NCBI RefSeq assembly: GCF_009741275.1
Contig: NZ_WOWS01000002.1
Span: 620,001 to 684,000, forward strand
DNA length: 64,000 nt
Direction: 5' to 3'
Source: Winogradskyella endarachnes
GTDB lineage: Bacteria > Bacteroidota > Bacteroidia > Flavobacteriales > Flavobacteriaceae
Positions within the stretch are counted from its first letter, which is position 1. Each line of letters opens with the position of its first letter. The notes below the pieces were generated by a model. It ran no database searches, had not been told where the DNA came from, and worked only from the letters and a program-made list of their open reading frames with translations. The translations under genes and the position numbers were made by a program. Below are positions 40,895 through 52,082 of this stretch, piece by piece.

Positions 40895-43800
40895 TTATTT
40901 GACTATTATTTTTTTTGTTACTAATAAACCAGCTTCGGTTTGAAGCTTTATAATGTAGGTGCCACTACTTAAATTATCTATACTATATTCTGAATAATTA
41001 CTTAATGTGATAGCGTTATTATTATATACAGATTGTCCAAGCACGTTATATAAGTGCATGGATTTAATATCAAAATAATAAGGGTTTATAATTACTATTT
41101 TTTCGATATCATTAGAATAGAGGATATCAATGCTTGTTGTTGTTTGGTTTTCTAAACTTAATGCGTCTGCAGCTAAACCAAAAGTGATTTCAAAGCGATC
41201 TAAATAGGTGCCAGCATTTAAGAAAATCTCGTAATTATTAAGTCTTAAATCATGATAGATTCCTAAGTCTTTATCATGTAGGTAGATATTGAATTCTGAT
41301 GGTACATTTTCTAATTCATCTATAGTTATAGAATTTATACCATCTGTACTCGTTTTTATACCAAGAGGATAGATGCTTGTAGTTTCTGCATCATTACTTC
41401 CTTGTATAATATAGGCTTCAGTGTTTATTAGCCAGTACATATCATCTATTTGGTCTTCGTTTAATAAGCCATCGTAAGCCCAATCTACACCTGTTGTAGC
41501 ATTGTTATCTATTGTTAATAATAGTTGACGTTTTATGGTATTAACAGAGTTAAAGCCAATTCTAAATTTCATTCTTAAATCCTCTTCTTCAACTGTGGTA
41601 TCATCGTTATTAGTTTTAGCTATTGAAGTATTTGTACTTCTCATAAAAACTGAAGTACTATTTTCTTTTTGAAAAACACGTTGACTATTGTTAAAGTTTA
41701 TTGTTCCGGAATTTTCACCAATGACAAAGAAACCTTGACCAACAGGTATATAGCGACCTGGTTGTTTAGTTGGTGTTCCACCAGAGGCAAGATTAGGGTA
41801 ATTATTAGCCATATAAGCTGCGGCAACTGCGCCAGAATAATTATAGGTAGCGTAACCACCTTGATAATCTTGTAAAATATGTGATCCGCCTCCCCAATGT
41901 TCCCAAAAATATAATGTACCACTAATTAACGGTGTAGTATCTGAAGTAGAGCTGTTATTGTAAGTAAGTTCTATGCCATTGTCACTTATAAATTTATCGG
42001 CATCAATAGCAGATGGATAAGGGTTACCAACTAAGTAATCGTTATTTGCGGCTAATGTAAGATTGATATCGCCATTATTAGGCAGACCAGAAAACACGTA
42101 ATTTTGAGGGGTTGTAATAGAGCCTGTTCCTGGACCCTTCATGGTAAACCCTTCGCCAGGATAAATTTTTCCTGTTTTTCTTATGTGTTGCCAAGACGAA
42201 TAATCTCCAGTAGGATGGTTGGCAAATTTCCATATCCAATAATCGGCTATTTTAATTGGGCTAGTTGCTGCGCCATTATATCCTGAAGACGAAAAGTTAA
42301 TTGTAGTTGGAACATCTGGGTTTGTACCATCTCTCATAATATCAGATACATTATAGTTTAGCGCAGTAGAATTTTGACGTTTTACAGGTGAAGACCAATA
42401 GTTGTATGTGTAAGTGTCTGCTGTACCTTGTTGGTCGCGTTCAATTTTACCTATACTAGTATCATCAAGTACACTATCCTCGCCTTGTATTAGTTGAGAT
42501 TCGCCTTCTAAGTCAATAAAACCATCTAATTTCAGATACCATGACACATTGAGTTCAGAATCATTTGTTATATGATATTCAATAGGGTTGTTAGTTGCAT
42601 CTGTTTCTTCTATAAATAAGCCTAGATGTTTTTGTCTGTTATTAAAGGTGACATCATTGTGTTCTACTTTTACAATAGACCAGTCGTAATTAATAGCATC
42701 TTCTCCATTAATACCATCAGATGCTATAGTTAAAGCAGTTTCTAGATTTCCACTTTGTTTTGTTACAAAAGGCATTGGTGCAGATTGATAATTGAACGTT
42801 TTTATATTGTATAGTCTTGCGCCAGAATTAGTATCTACAACAGGTGTTGTTAAATTGTCTGTATACGCACCTTTTAATTGATCTAATCTGTAATATTTTA
42901 TAAGGTTAGCCCATGGAAGTGGTGTAATATTGTCACTATCTACAAAATTGGTGATATCTCTTGGTATTACAGTGCCTCTTATAGTAGAGCCATTAGCCTC
43001 TATTTCTTGGTATACCATTTTTTGTATTTCATCATCAGAAAGTGCTTTGTTAAAGAGTCTTACTTCGTCTAGATAACCTTTAAAAAACCAAGGTGTTGTG
43101 CTATGGTCTCTTCTACCCATATAAAAAGGTGTATTATCTGTATTGAGGTTTCCAGAGATTGAGCTATCTCGTACAAATTCGCCATTAACATAGATTTTTA
43201 GACTGTTAGTAATACTGCTATAAGTAGCACCAACATGAACCCATTGGTCTGTTGGTAAAGGAACGGTGTAAAACAAGTTTTTGGTATTAGCTCTAACTAA
43301 CAAACGTCTGTTACCTAATAGTCTGAAATAAAAATTGTTCTGACCAAATAGAATTTGATTTCCGGTTCCTGTTGAATCTATTTTTATCCAACCCATTAAC
43401 GTACATTCTGGCCAATTACTAATAACTGGGTCATCTTGGATATAATCATTTCTGCCATCAAAATATATTTGAAGCTTTTTATCTATATCTCTAGGTGAAC
43501 CAAAAATAGTGTTGTCAGTATCAAAATTATCTAGTAATCCATCGCCATCTGTATCAGAATTTCCATCAATTACACCATCGTTATTTGTATCTAAGTCAGC
43601 ATAAAGTGTATTGTTGATATCAAAAGTAGCTTCAATATTATTGTAATTATCAATATAGTCTGGTAGTTCATCGTTATCTGAATCTTTAACATAAAATGCA
43701 TGGTCTGTACCTTGGTTAGAATTTCCATAACTGTTATTTATGGTATTACCATTATAATAATCGTAGATATCTAAAATACCATCTGAGAAATACTCTAAAA

Positions 43801-45829
43801 CACCATCGGAGTCAAAGTCTTTTTCTCTTACAGCGTCAGTATCTAAGCCATCACCAACACCATCACCATCTATGTCTCCATCACCATTTTGAAATGAAGA
43901 ATTTCCTATATTACCAGCACCAGATTCGTCAACATCAAAAATACCGTCGTTATCACTATCTAAATCGAGATAATTTGGTACACCATCATTATCGGTATCT
44001 AACGCTGTTGTATTTTCTATAGCATCGTGTAAGCCATTATTATTGGTGTCAATTAATGAAGAAATTACAGCATTACCAGAAGTTAAGGAAGCAAAACCTG
44101 CTTCTACAGCATCTGGTATACCATCATTATCACTATCTAAGTCATATACATTGGCTATACCATCGTTATCTGTATCGCATAGGGTTTGTATAATTTGTAT
44201 ATCATCAATAGCTAAATCGTTTCCAAGTCCTCCAGACTGGTCATTGTAAAAGTATACATTAAATTCACTAACCGAAAAGGTAAGGTCAGCTGTAAAATTA
44301 TGCCAACTTGCTGCGGCATCACCATTGATAGATGGAGGAATATCACCTGTGTTAATTGTAGCAAGTAAATTGTCATTTACATCTCTAAATTCTACTTTAA
44401 TTTGTGGTCTTAACCTACTGTTTATGTTTGGGGCAGATGTTGTATCTAAATTTAATACCCAAAAACTATAAGTAATAGGCACGTTAGGTAATGCACCTAC
44501 AATATTTGCTGTATAGAAAACACCTGGATCGTAAGCGGCATTAAACATAGCCATTCTTCCGTTGGTATCACCTTCAGTGTGATCACCACCAGTATACCAA
44601 TATTGGTCAGCCCAAGAAGCAACTTCAGAGTTTGGTGTATCGTTATTACCATCACCATCAGCAGCCCTATGATATACGGTGTATTTTCCATCTCCTAAAT
44701 TAATATTACCATCACAAGAGCCGTAACCATCTTCGTAACAATACGTTGTAATAGCATTATAAGATGTATTAATTTGTGTTCTGTTACCAGTACCAAAAGT
44801 TTCATTTAAAAATTTATAATTTGTAGTTGTAGATATATTAGAATTTAAACAAGCTAATTCTTCATCAGAATCTGCAATACCGTCATTGTCATCATCCATG
44901 TCAAGATTATCTAAAATACCATCACCATCACTATCAAAGAAACTTAGAGTGGCTTCAGCTTTAATTTTAAATGTGAATGGATTTTCGTCGGAATCATTAT
45001 TATCTATTGTAACAATAGCAGTTGAAATCCCTGTATTTATTGAATTAAATTGAATATCAATAGTTGTTTGTTGTCCTGCCGTTATAGAATTATCATAGGT
45101 ACCAATTATTGAGAAATCTGTTGTATTAGATAAAGAAATATTAGTTATAGATAATGTTGACGTTCCAGTGTTTTTAATAGTAAATGTTTTAATTATGGCG
45201 TTGTTTAGTTCAGCAGAACCATAGTCTGTATTGTTCGCAATACTTGGCGAATTACTTCCATCATTAATTTGATTAGCTAAACCAGTTACATTTATTTCTG
45301 GTGCATTTGGATAGCCTTTAATAATTATATTATCTACATACATTTCTCTCCATGCAGAATTTGTACGAATTCTAAATTTAGAAGTATTGGTAAAAACATA
45401 TGTTGCACTATCTATAGTAATAGAGGCGGAATAATTGATGTCATTGTCGTAATTAGGATAGTTATAATACCCTATTTCAGTCCAATTTGTACCATTATCA
45501 TTAGAAAACTCCACAAAATAATGTTGATCCCACCAAAAGTTATTCAATCTAAAATCGAACTCTATTGTTGCTGCGCCATAAGCTGTTAGATTAATGTTGT
45601 TAGAGTATGTAGATGAATTACTTCCAGAATCATATTGCAGCGTAACGCCTTTGCCTGAACCTATAGGTGTAGAGTTAGATAGATGCACATTTGAGCCGCC
45701 ATCATTCCAATTTCCCCAGCCAGAACTAAAATTATCTGTTGTTATAATTGTTTGTGCGGATATATTAAAGCTAATCATTATAAACGCGCAAAAAAGAGCA
45801 CATTTATTGTAATTAAACTGGCTATTCAT
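40895..45829 (-). CDS. Giant secreted surface protein with LamG, thrombospondin type 3 repeats and T9SS sorting tail
   Basis: 1644 residues. Signal peptide to about 25 (FCAFIMISFNISAQ), a beta-sandwich front (30-170), a choice-of-anchor D-like domain (about 200-290: SLSNTTDFSIIGTYDNSITA), several blocks of calcium-binding thrombospondin type 3 repeats (DSDGDGILDNLDMDDDNDG; TDNDGIANVYDLDSDNDGIP), a LamG/concanavalin-like domain around 800-960 (YFDGRNDYIQDDPVISNWPE), a long beta-rich C-terminal half and a type A sorting tail (NLSSGTYIIKLQTEAGLLVT...KKIIVK). It is secreted by T9SS and probably attached to the cell surface, likely in adhesion. A strong promoter lies at 45864-45894. Confidence 0.9.
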   Translation of the reverse strand: MNSQFNYNKCALFCAFIMISFNISAQTIITTDNFSSGWGNWNDGGSNVHLSNSTPIGSGKGVTLQYDSGSNSSTYSNNINLTAYGAATIEFDFRLNNFWWDQHYFVEFSNDNGTNWTEIGYYNYPNYDNDINYSASITIDSATYVFTNTSKFRIRTNSAWREMYVDNIIIKGYPNAPEINVTGLANQINDGSNSPSIANNTDYGSAELNNAIIKTFTIKNTGTSTLSITNISLSNTTDFSIIGTYDNSITAGQQTTIDIQFNSINTGISTAIVTIDNNDSDENPFTFKIKAEATLSFFDSDGDGILDNLDMDDDNDGIADSDEELACLNSNISTTTNYKFLNETFGTGNRTQINTSYNAITTYCYEDGYGSCDGNINLGDGKYTVYHRAADGDGNNDTPNSEVASWADQYWYTGGDHTEGDTNGRMAMFNAAYDPGVFYTANIVGALPNVPITYSFWVLNLDTTSAPNINSRLRPQIKVEFRDVNDNLLATINTGDIPPSINGDAAASWHNFTADLTFSVSEFNVYFYNDQSGGLGNDLAIDDIQIIQTLCDTDNDGIANVYDLDSDNDGIPDAVEAGFASLTSGNAVISSLIDTNNNGLHDAIENTTALDTDNDGVPNYLDLDSDNDGIFDVDESGAGNIGNSSFQNGDGDIDGDGVGDGLDTDAVREKDFDSDGVLEYFSDGILDIYDYYNGNTINNSYGNSNQGTDHAFYVKDSDNDELPDYIDNYNNIEATFDINNTLYADLDTNNDGVIDGNSDTDGDGLLDNFDTDNTIFGSPRDIDKKLQIYFDGRNDYIQDDPVISNWPECTLMGWIKIDSTGTGNQILFGQNNFYFRLLGNRRLLVRANTKNLFYTVPLPTDQWVHVGATYSSITNSLKIYVNGEFVRDSSISGNLNTDNTPFYMGRRDHSTTPWFFKGYLDEVRLFNKALSDDEIQKMVYQEIEANGSTIRGTVIPRDITNFVDSDNITPLPWANLIKYYRLDQLKGAYTDNLTTPVVDTNSGARLYNIKTFNYQSAPMPFVTKQSGNLETALTIASDGINGEDAINYDWSIVKVEHNDVTFNNRQKHLGLFIEETDATNNPIEYHITNDSELNVSWYLKLDGFIDLEGESQLIQGEDSVLDDTSIGKIERDQQGTADTYTYNYWSSPVKRQNSTALNYNVSDIMRDGTNPDVPTTINFSSSGYNGAATSPIKIADYWIWKFANHPTGDYSSWQHIRKTGKIYPGEGFTMKGPGTGSITTPQNYVFSGLPNNGDINLTLAANNDYLVGNPYPSAIDADKFISDNGIELTYNNSSTSDTTPLISGTLYFWEHWGGGSHILQDYQGGYATYNYSGAVAAAYMANNYPNLASGGTPTKQPGRYIPVGQGFFVIGENSGTINFNNSQRVFQKENSTSVFMRSTNTSIAKTNNDDTTVEEEDLRMKFRIGFNSVNTIKRQLLLTIDNNATTGVDWAYDGLLNEDQIDDMYWLINTEAYIIQGSNDAETTSIYPLGIKTSTDGINSITIDELENVPSEFNIYLHDKDLGIYHDLRLNNYEIFLNAGTYLDRFEITFGLAADALSLENQTTTSIDILYSNDIEKIVIINPYYFDIKSMHLYNVLGQSVYNNNAITLSNYSEYSIDNLSSGTYIIKLQTEAGLLVTKKIIVK

Positions 45830-46208
45830 TTCGGTTAAATTTAGTTTGGGACTAAGTTCTAGGACAAACGTATGGTTTTAATCTTTAAAAAGCAAATAAT
45901 CACGATAAAATACTTTTAATTGTAGTCTTTTTATTACTTTAGATGTGTGAATTATTATGTAATAACTCTAGTAATCCTTATGCTATATAGTATATAAGGC
46001 ATATGCTATATCAATCACATGAATTTAAACTTTGCATTACATGTTCTAACACAGGTTAGTATACCTAATTATATCAGTGATTTTTATATAAATAATGCAT
46101 TTGGTAGATGATTATTAAATCTTATCGAAGTTTACACTGTAATAATATTACCATTTATTGTTTTTATTATATTGAAAACCTATTTAAGTAATTAGCTATC
46201 ATGTATTT
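45830..46208. other. Intergenic region between two divergent giant surface-protein genes
   Basis: 379 bases without a gene. It contains the promoter for the minus-strand gene (45864-45894), an imperfect AT-rich inverted repeat CCTTAT...ATAAGG (45976-45999) and a weak plus-strand promoter candidate (TTG near 46158, TATTTAAG about 20 bases later). Otherwise nothing recognisable. Confidence 0.6.
45864..45894 (-). promoter_or_regulatory. Promoter of the 1644-residue surface protein gene
   Basis: On the minus strand TTG (45894-45892), a 20-base spacer and TACGTTTG (45871-45864), an exact consensus, 35 bases before the ATG at 45829. Confidence 0.8.
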
Positions 46209-49200
46209 ATGGGGAAAATAAAATATAGCTTATTATTGATCATAAGTCTTGTTTTTGGTCTAATAAGCGCAATAAATATTGCGAATACATCTGAGGAGGA
46301 TAATAAGCCTTTAAATTCAACGGAATCTTTGTCTAGTAATTTACCACCAACAGCAACTATAAGTGGTGGCGGAATTACCGTATGCCAAAACAATGAGCCA
46401 ATTCCTCAAATTACGTTCACAGGTTCTGCCGGTTTACAGCCATATACATTTAATTATCAAATAAATTCTGGTGCTACTCAAACTATAATGACTACAGGTA
46501 CCGATGATTTTGTTACTTTTAATGCCGATATAAGTACTATTGGGACCATCACTTATACTCTAATAAGTGTAGAAGATGCAAATGCAGAAGTAACTGCGAT
46601 AGGGCAGAGTGTAGATTTTACAGTTATAGAATCTCCAGATGCAAATTTAGGAGGCACTGGTTCTGGTACTACTTTTAATGGTCTACCTGTTTTTAGACAA
46701 TGTATTAATTCTGGTTCAGAATTTACGTTTACTAATTTATCTACTACTACAGCTTTAAATACAAGTTATAATATTAATTGGGGAGACGGTTCCCCAGATT
46801 TTAATGCAACTGATTGGTCTAGTACAACACATAATTTTGGTGTTGGGATTTATGATTTAACTTATACTATTACAGGAAGTAATGGTTGTACTACTGTTAC
46901 AAATTATTCGGTCTTTGTTGGGTCTAACCCAGGTGTTTCTCTAGGAAACCCTGGTAATACAGATATCTGTAATGTTAACCCATTAACATTTCCTATAACT
47001 GGGACAGAGAATAATCCTCCAGGTACAATTTATACAATTACATTTAATGATGGTTCTGCGCCACAAGTGTTTAACCATCCACCACCATCTAGTGTTTCTC
47101 ACACTTTTGAAGTATCGTCGTGTAATACTACAAGTTCTGATGGTACTAATACCTATGAGAATTCGTTTTCTGCTATTATTGTAGCATCAAATCCTTGTAG
47201 TACATCGTCAGTTGGTGTTGTACCTATATATGTTTCGGTAGCTCCAGAAGCTAGTTTTAATAGTGACGATGTTACGTGTACTAATACGCCAGTTTGTTTT
47301 CAAAATACATCAATTGGTGATGAAAATAACGGGCAAGGTGGCTCTTGTGATACAAGTCCAAGTATAATTTGGGATGTAACGCCAGCAACAGGTTTTACAG
47401 TGTCTAGTGGTTCATTAGGTAATGATTTTGGAAGTACAGACCCAAGTGTTTGGTTACCAGGAACAGATAACATGTGCTTAAACTTTACTCAAGTTGGGAC
47501 TTATGAAGTACGACTAAGAACTGGAAATCGATGTGGTATGGATGAAATGATAAGAACCATATGTGTTGAGGATGATTTAATACCTGTATTTACCACAAGT
47601 ACAGTTGAAGGTTGTTCACCTTTGCAAATTACTACAACAAACTCCACGGATGAATCCAATAGTTGTGTAACACCAACTTATTTTTGGGAAGTAAATTATA
47701 CCTCAGATTATTGTGGCACAACGTCAACTTGGAATTATACCAACGGGAGCGATGAAAACTCTTCTAATCCATCGTTTCAATTTGATGAAGCTGGAACTTA
47801 TGAGCTTATAATGACTGCTACGAACTCTTGCGGTGATTTTACAACATCCCAATTTATAGAAGTTAAACAACCACCAACAGCGATTATTGAAACGATAGAT
47901 GATGCCTGTGGAACGGCATCAATAAATCCGTTAGTTACCGTAGATTCTTGTACAGATGCTTCAGATACTATTACCTATAATTGGTCGTTTCCTGGCGGAA
48001 CGCCTTCAACCTCTAACCAATTAAATCCAGGTACTATAGATTATGCAACAATAGGAGATTATACCATCACTTTTAGTGTAACCAATTCATGTGGTACTAC
48101 AACTGTAACTGAAGGTTTTTCGGTTAACGATTCACCGATAATGACAAATACAGATTTTATGCAAACCATTTGCTCTGGTGCATCTACTGATGAAATTATT
48201 TTTACATCAAATAATTCAGCTACATCTTATAATTGGGCATCTAATAATCCGGATGGTTTGTCTGGTTATATACCAAATGGGACTTCTAATAGTATTCCTA
48301 TTCAGTCTATAGTTAATTCTACAACTTCAAATATTTCTTTAATCTATACAGTTACACCAGAAATTAATGGTTGCATTGGCACTGCTATAGATTTTGAAAT
48401 CGTTGTAATTCCCGCACCATTAATTACAACCCAACCAAGTTCTGATTCGGTTTGTCTTAATGGTGTTGCTAATGATTTGTCAGTTGCATTTGACGGTTCA
48501 GGAACACCTAATTATCAATGGTTTGAAAACACTGTAGATAATACAACATCAGGAATGGCAATTGCAGGTGCTACTTCATCTACTTTTACACCTCCAACAA
48601 CAGCAATTGGCTCCATATTTTATTATGTTGTTATTTCGTTCACCACAGGTGGTTGTAGTGAAATAATTTCAGATACAGCAGAAATTGAAGTTACCGATTT
48701 AACACAAATAGATACACAACCACAAGCAACACAGACCATATGTGAAGGCGGTACTTCTGAAACATTAGAAATAGAAGTTTCTGGAGGTTCTGTAGATCCA
48801 ACGTTTCAATGGTTTTCTAATACAACTAATAATAACTTTGGAGGAACCTTAATTTCGGGAGAAACCAATTCAACATTTTTACCACCTGTTTTTAATGCAA
48901 CAGGCACCTTTTATTATTATGTAGAAGTGAGCTATAGCGAAAATGGTTGTGCCGCACTTACTAGTGCAGTTTCAGAAATTGTGGTAATTGATGATCCTAT
49001 AGTAACAACAGAACCTATGGCATCTCAAAGCTTATGTGAAAATTCTATAGTACAAGATTTAACCGTTGCAATTTCTGGTGGTACTGGGACAATAACATAT
49101 CAATGGTATGTTAATTCAATAAATAATACAACTTCAGGTTCACCAATAGCTGGTGCTACATCAGCGACTTTTACACCACCTTCAGATAGCGTTGGTACGT

Positions 49201-52076
49201 TTTACTATTACTGTGTAATTACACAAGATGTTTCGGGTTGTGAAGTAACAAGTGCTGCTGCGGAAGTTGAAATTAATGCAGGTGCTCAATTTAGTGAACA
49301 ACCATTATCAGATGAATTATGTTTAGGAGAAACTACAGCAGATTTAATGGTGTCATTTACAAATGGAGCAGGAGCAGCAACGTATCAATGGTATCAAAAT
49401 TCTACAGATGACACTACAACAGGAACAGCCGTTTCTGGAGCAACAGCTTCAAATTATAGTCCAGATGTAAGTAGTGTTGGCACAAGCTATTATTATGTAG
49501 TAATTAATTTTGATTCAGGTGGCTGTTCTGAAATTGTATCACAAACCGCAGAAATAATAGTTAACGAAACACCATTTATAAATGATTCTACCGCTTTAAT
49601 TTGTAGTGGTACAGCTTTTCAGTTTATACCAGATACTTCTAGTACTGGAGATATTATACCCTTAAATACAGAATATACTTGGGCAATGCCAATTGTTAGT
49701 CCGGCCGGAACAATTAATGGCGCAACAGAACAATTAGCTGGAGTTTCAACGATTTCTCAAACTTTAGAAAATACAACTACAAATCCTTCAACAGTAACTT
49801 ATGTTGTAACACCAACATCTGGAAATTGTGTGGGTGAAACTTTTGAAATTGTGGTGACGGTAAATCCTTCAATCTCTATAACCTCAACAGTTATTAATAA
49901 TTTGTGCTATCAAACTGATACGGCTTCAATAGAAATTGATATTGTTGGAGGTGTACCCTTTACCTCAGGTAATCCTTATACTATTTCTTGGACAGGACCA
50001 GATGGTTTTGCGAGTACTGATGAGGATATTTATAATTTAGCTGCTGGAAGTTATATTGTAAATATTACAGATAATGGAGGTTGCCCTTTTTCTGAAACAT
50101 TTGAAATTACAGAACCTGATGAACTTGTGTTTAGTGCTATCAATTTTGATCCAGAGACTATATCTTGTAATGGTGCAAATGATGGAGAAATTTCTATAGA
50201 TGTTTCTGGAGGTGTATTGCCATATACTTATAATTGGACGTTGAATGGTAACCCATTTTCTACAGATGAAGATTTAGCAAATTTAGGACCTGGTGATTAT
50301 TTTATTTCAGTAACAGACGCTAATAGTTGCAGCCCAATAGAAATAAATTTTATAATTGAAGAACCAGATGAATTAGACGTGTCTCTATATACTAAAACAG
50401 ATGTGTTATGTTTTGGAGATGCTACAGGCGAAATTTTGGTTGATGTTGTTGGTGGAAGAGGAGATTACACGTTTGCATGGACAGGTCCAAGCGGATTTGT
50501 AAGTACTAATGAAGATCTTAATAATTTAATTGCAGGAATTTACAATTTAACGGTTACCGATAGCTCTGGTTGTATTGATATGTTACAGGTTGAAGTCCTT
50601 CAGAATACAGAAATTGAAATAGATGTAACGGTTACACAAATGCTCTGTTATGGCGATAATGATGCCTCTATAGTTATTAATTCAATCTCTGGAGGTGTTT
50701 CACCATATGAAGTATCATGGAGCAATTTTGGCCAAGGAATGAGTCAGGTAAATTTGTCTGGTGGAACATATATTATAACGATTACTGATGGGGAAAATTG
50801 TGAAAAAGAATTTCCGGTAATTATAGATCAACCACCTGTATTTGATATAAATCCTGTGGTTACACAAATGACCTGCGCCGGAGAAAATGATGCAAGCATC
50901 ACTTTAAATTTTGTGGGAGGAATTGATCCTGTAACGCTGGTTTGGGATGATGACCCAGTTGCAGGTACAGAACGTAATAATTTAGCGCCTGGCACCTATA
51001 CGGTAACTATTATAGATGGCACACCTTGCGAAATTCAGGAGAGTTTTACCATTTATAATATTGTACCATTATCATTGAGTGCCAATATTACACATGCGTT
51101 AGATTGCGAAGATACTAATAGTGGCGGCATCAATTTATTAATTGAAGGTGGTACACCGCCTTTTGAAGTTTTATGGAATAATGGTGAAACTACTGAAGAT
51201 TTGTCTAATATACCTCCAAGCACATATACAGCAACTGTAACTGATGCCAATGGTTGCGAAATTTCAGACAGTTGGGCTATTAATAGATTTGAGCCCTTGC
51301 TAGTTGAAGTTATTGATCAAGTAGATGTAGATTGTGAAACTGCCAGTATAGATCAAACATTTTTAGCTATGGCAACAGGAGGTGTGCCGCCATTTCAATT
51401 TAGTTGGTCAGATGGTACGGTTAGCGGACAGAATAATGAATTTATGTCTACAGATACTAATGGTTTAATAGTTTTAGAAGTTGAAGATAGTTTAGGTTGT
51501 ACAGCAAATTATACGTTTAATGTAGAACTTGCAGTTTTTGGCGAACCAGGTTTTACAACATCTTCTTTTGGGTATTTAAATTACGGACTTTTTGCAATTG
51601 AAGACCCAATTGAATTTACAAATACCGCAACAGGAAATTACGAAAGCATCTTATGGGATTTTGGAGATGGAAGTTTTTCTTCTGATGAAAATCCAATACA
51701 TACTTATTTTTCACCAGGTAGTTACATAGTGACTCAAACAGTTACTTATCCTTTAGGTTGTGTGTTTACTGAGACAATAACCCTTGTTATTGAAGAAGGT
51801 TATAAGTTAGTTGTACCCAATGCATTTACACCAAATGAAGACGGAATCAATGACTTTTTTATACCAGTCTTTTTAGGTTTGAGCAGTATAGAACTTAGTG
51901 TTTATGATACTTGGGGAAGTTTAATATATAATGAAACAGGAGATTCTATAAGAGGTTGGGATGGAAAAGTAAATGAAGAAGAGGCTGAGAATGGTAATTA
52001 TTATTACACATTTTCAGCTAAAACATTTTATGGTAATGAAGTAAAAAGACAAGGCGCATTTATATTTATCAAATAA
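46209..52076 (+). CDS. SprB-like giant cell-surface protein with PKD and SprB repeats and type B T9SS tail
   Basis: 1955 residues. N-terminal signal (YSLLLIISLVFGLISAINIA). The front half has PKD-like and Cys-rich repeats; four Ig-like repeats follow (about 750-1110; each with QWF/QWY...GATSSTFTPP...FYYYV). Next come SprB-type repeats of about 70-80 residues (about 1230-1800: GVLPYTYNWTLNG, GGRGDYTFAWTGPSGFVST, GTPPFEVLWNNGETTEDLSN). A PKD domain (ILWDFGDGSFSSDENPIHTY) and the gliding-associated C-terminal domain (VPNAFTPNEDGINDFFIPVF; YYYTFSAKTFYGNEVKRQG) end it. Such proteins move along the cell in gliding or serve in adhesion. A PorP/SprF gene follows 6 bases later. Confidence 0.92.
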   Translation: MGKIKYSLLLIISLVFGLISAINIANTSEEDNKPLNSTESLSSNLPPTATISGGGITVCQNNEPIPQITFTGSAGLQPYTFNYQINSGATQTIMTTGTDDFVTFNADISTIGTITYTLISVEDANAEVTAIGQSVDFTVIESPDANLGGTGSGTTFNGLPVFRQCINSGSEFTFTNLSTTTALNTSYNINWGDGSPDFNATDWSSTTHNFGVGIYDLTYTITGSNGCTTVTNYSVFVGSNPGVSLGNPGNTDICNVNPLTFPITGTENNPPGTIYTITFNDGSAPQVFNHPPPSSVSHTFEVSSCNTTSSDGTNTYENSFSAIIVASNPCSTSSVGVVPIYVSVAPEASFNSDDVTCTNTPVCFQNTSIGDENNGQGGSCDTSPSIIWDVTPATGFTVSSGSLGNDFGSTDPSVWLPGTDNMCLNFTQVGTYEVRLRTGNRCGMDEMIRTICVEDDLIPVFTTSTVEGCSPLQITTTNSTDESNSCVTPTYFWEVNYTSDYCGTTSTWNYTNGSDENSSNPSFQFDEAGTYELIMTATNSCGDFTTSQFIEVKQPPTAIIETIDDACGTASINPLVTVDSCTDASDTITYNWSFPGGTPSTSNQLNPGTIDYATIGDYTITFSVTNSCGTTTVTEGFSVNDSPIMTNTDFMQTICSGASTDEIIFTSNNSATSYNWASNNPDGLSGYIPNGTSNSIPIQSIVNSTTSNISLIYTVTPEINGCIGTAIDFEIVVIPAPLITTQPSSDSVCLNGVANDLSVAFDGSGTPNYQWFENTVDNTTSGMAIAGATSSTFTPPTTAIGSIFYYVVISFTTGGCSEIISDTAEIEVTDLTQIDTQPQATQTICEGGTSETLEIEVSGGSVDPTFQWFSNTTNNNFGGTLISGETNSTFLPPVFNATGTFYYYVEVSYSENGCAALTSAVSEIVVIDDPIVTTEPMASQSLCENSIVQDLTVAISGGTGTITYQWYVNSINNTTSGSPIAGATSATFTPPSDSVGTFYYYCVITQDVSGCEVTSAAAEVEINAGAQFSEQPLSDELCLGETTADLMVSFTNGAGAATYQWYQNSTDDTTTGTAVSGATASNYSPDVSSVGTSYYYVVINFDSGGCSEIVSQTAEIIVNETPFINDSTALICSGTAFQFIPDTSSTGDIIPLNTEYTWAMPIVSPAGTINGATEQLAGVSTISQTLENTTTNPSTVTYVVTPTSGNCVGETFEIVVTVNPSISITSTVINNLCYQTDTASIEIDIVGGVPFTSGNPYTISWTGPDGFASTDEDIYNLAAGSYIVNITDNGGCPFSETFEITEPDELVFSAINFDPETISCNGANDGEISIDVSGGVLPYTYNWTLNGNPFSTDEDLANLGPGDYFISVTDANSCSPIEINFIIEEPDELDVSLYTKTDVLCFGDATGEILVDVVGGRGDYTFAWTGPSGFVSTNEDLNNLIAGIYNLTVTDSSGCIDMLQVEVLQNTEIEIDVTVTQMLCYGDNDASIVINSISGGVSPYEVSWSNFGQGMSQVNLSGGTYIITITDGENCEKEFPVIIDQPPVFDINPVVTQMTCAGENDASITLNFVGGIDPVTLVWDDDPVAGTERNNLAPGTYTVTIIDGTPCEIQESFTIYNIVPLSLSANITHALDCEDTNSGGINLLIEGGTPPFEVLWNNGETTEDLSNIPPSTYTATVTDANGCEISDSWAINRFEPLLVEVIDQVDVDCETASIDQTFLAMATGGVPPFQFSWSDGTVSGQNNEFMSTDTNGLIVLEVEDSLGCTANYTFNVELAVFGEPGFTTSSFGYLNYGLFAIEDPIEFTNTATGNYESILWDFGDGSFSSDENPIHTYFSPGSYIVTQTVTYPLGCVFTETITLVIEEGYKLVVPNAFTPNEDGINDFFIPVFLGLSSIELSVYDTWGSLIYNETGDSIRGWDGKVNEEEAENGNYYYTFSAKTFYGNEVKRQGAFIFIK

Positions 52077-52082
52077 AACTGA

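Noticed and set aside
45830..46208. A small gene or RNA in the divergent gap
   Set aside because: No open frame of note, and no conserved fold is visible; only a promoter and AT-rich inverted repeats.
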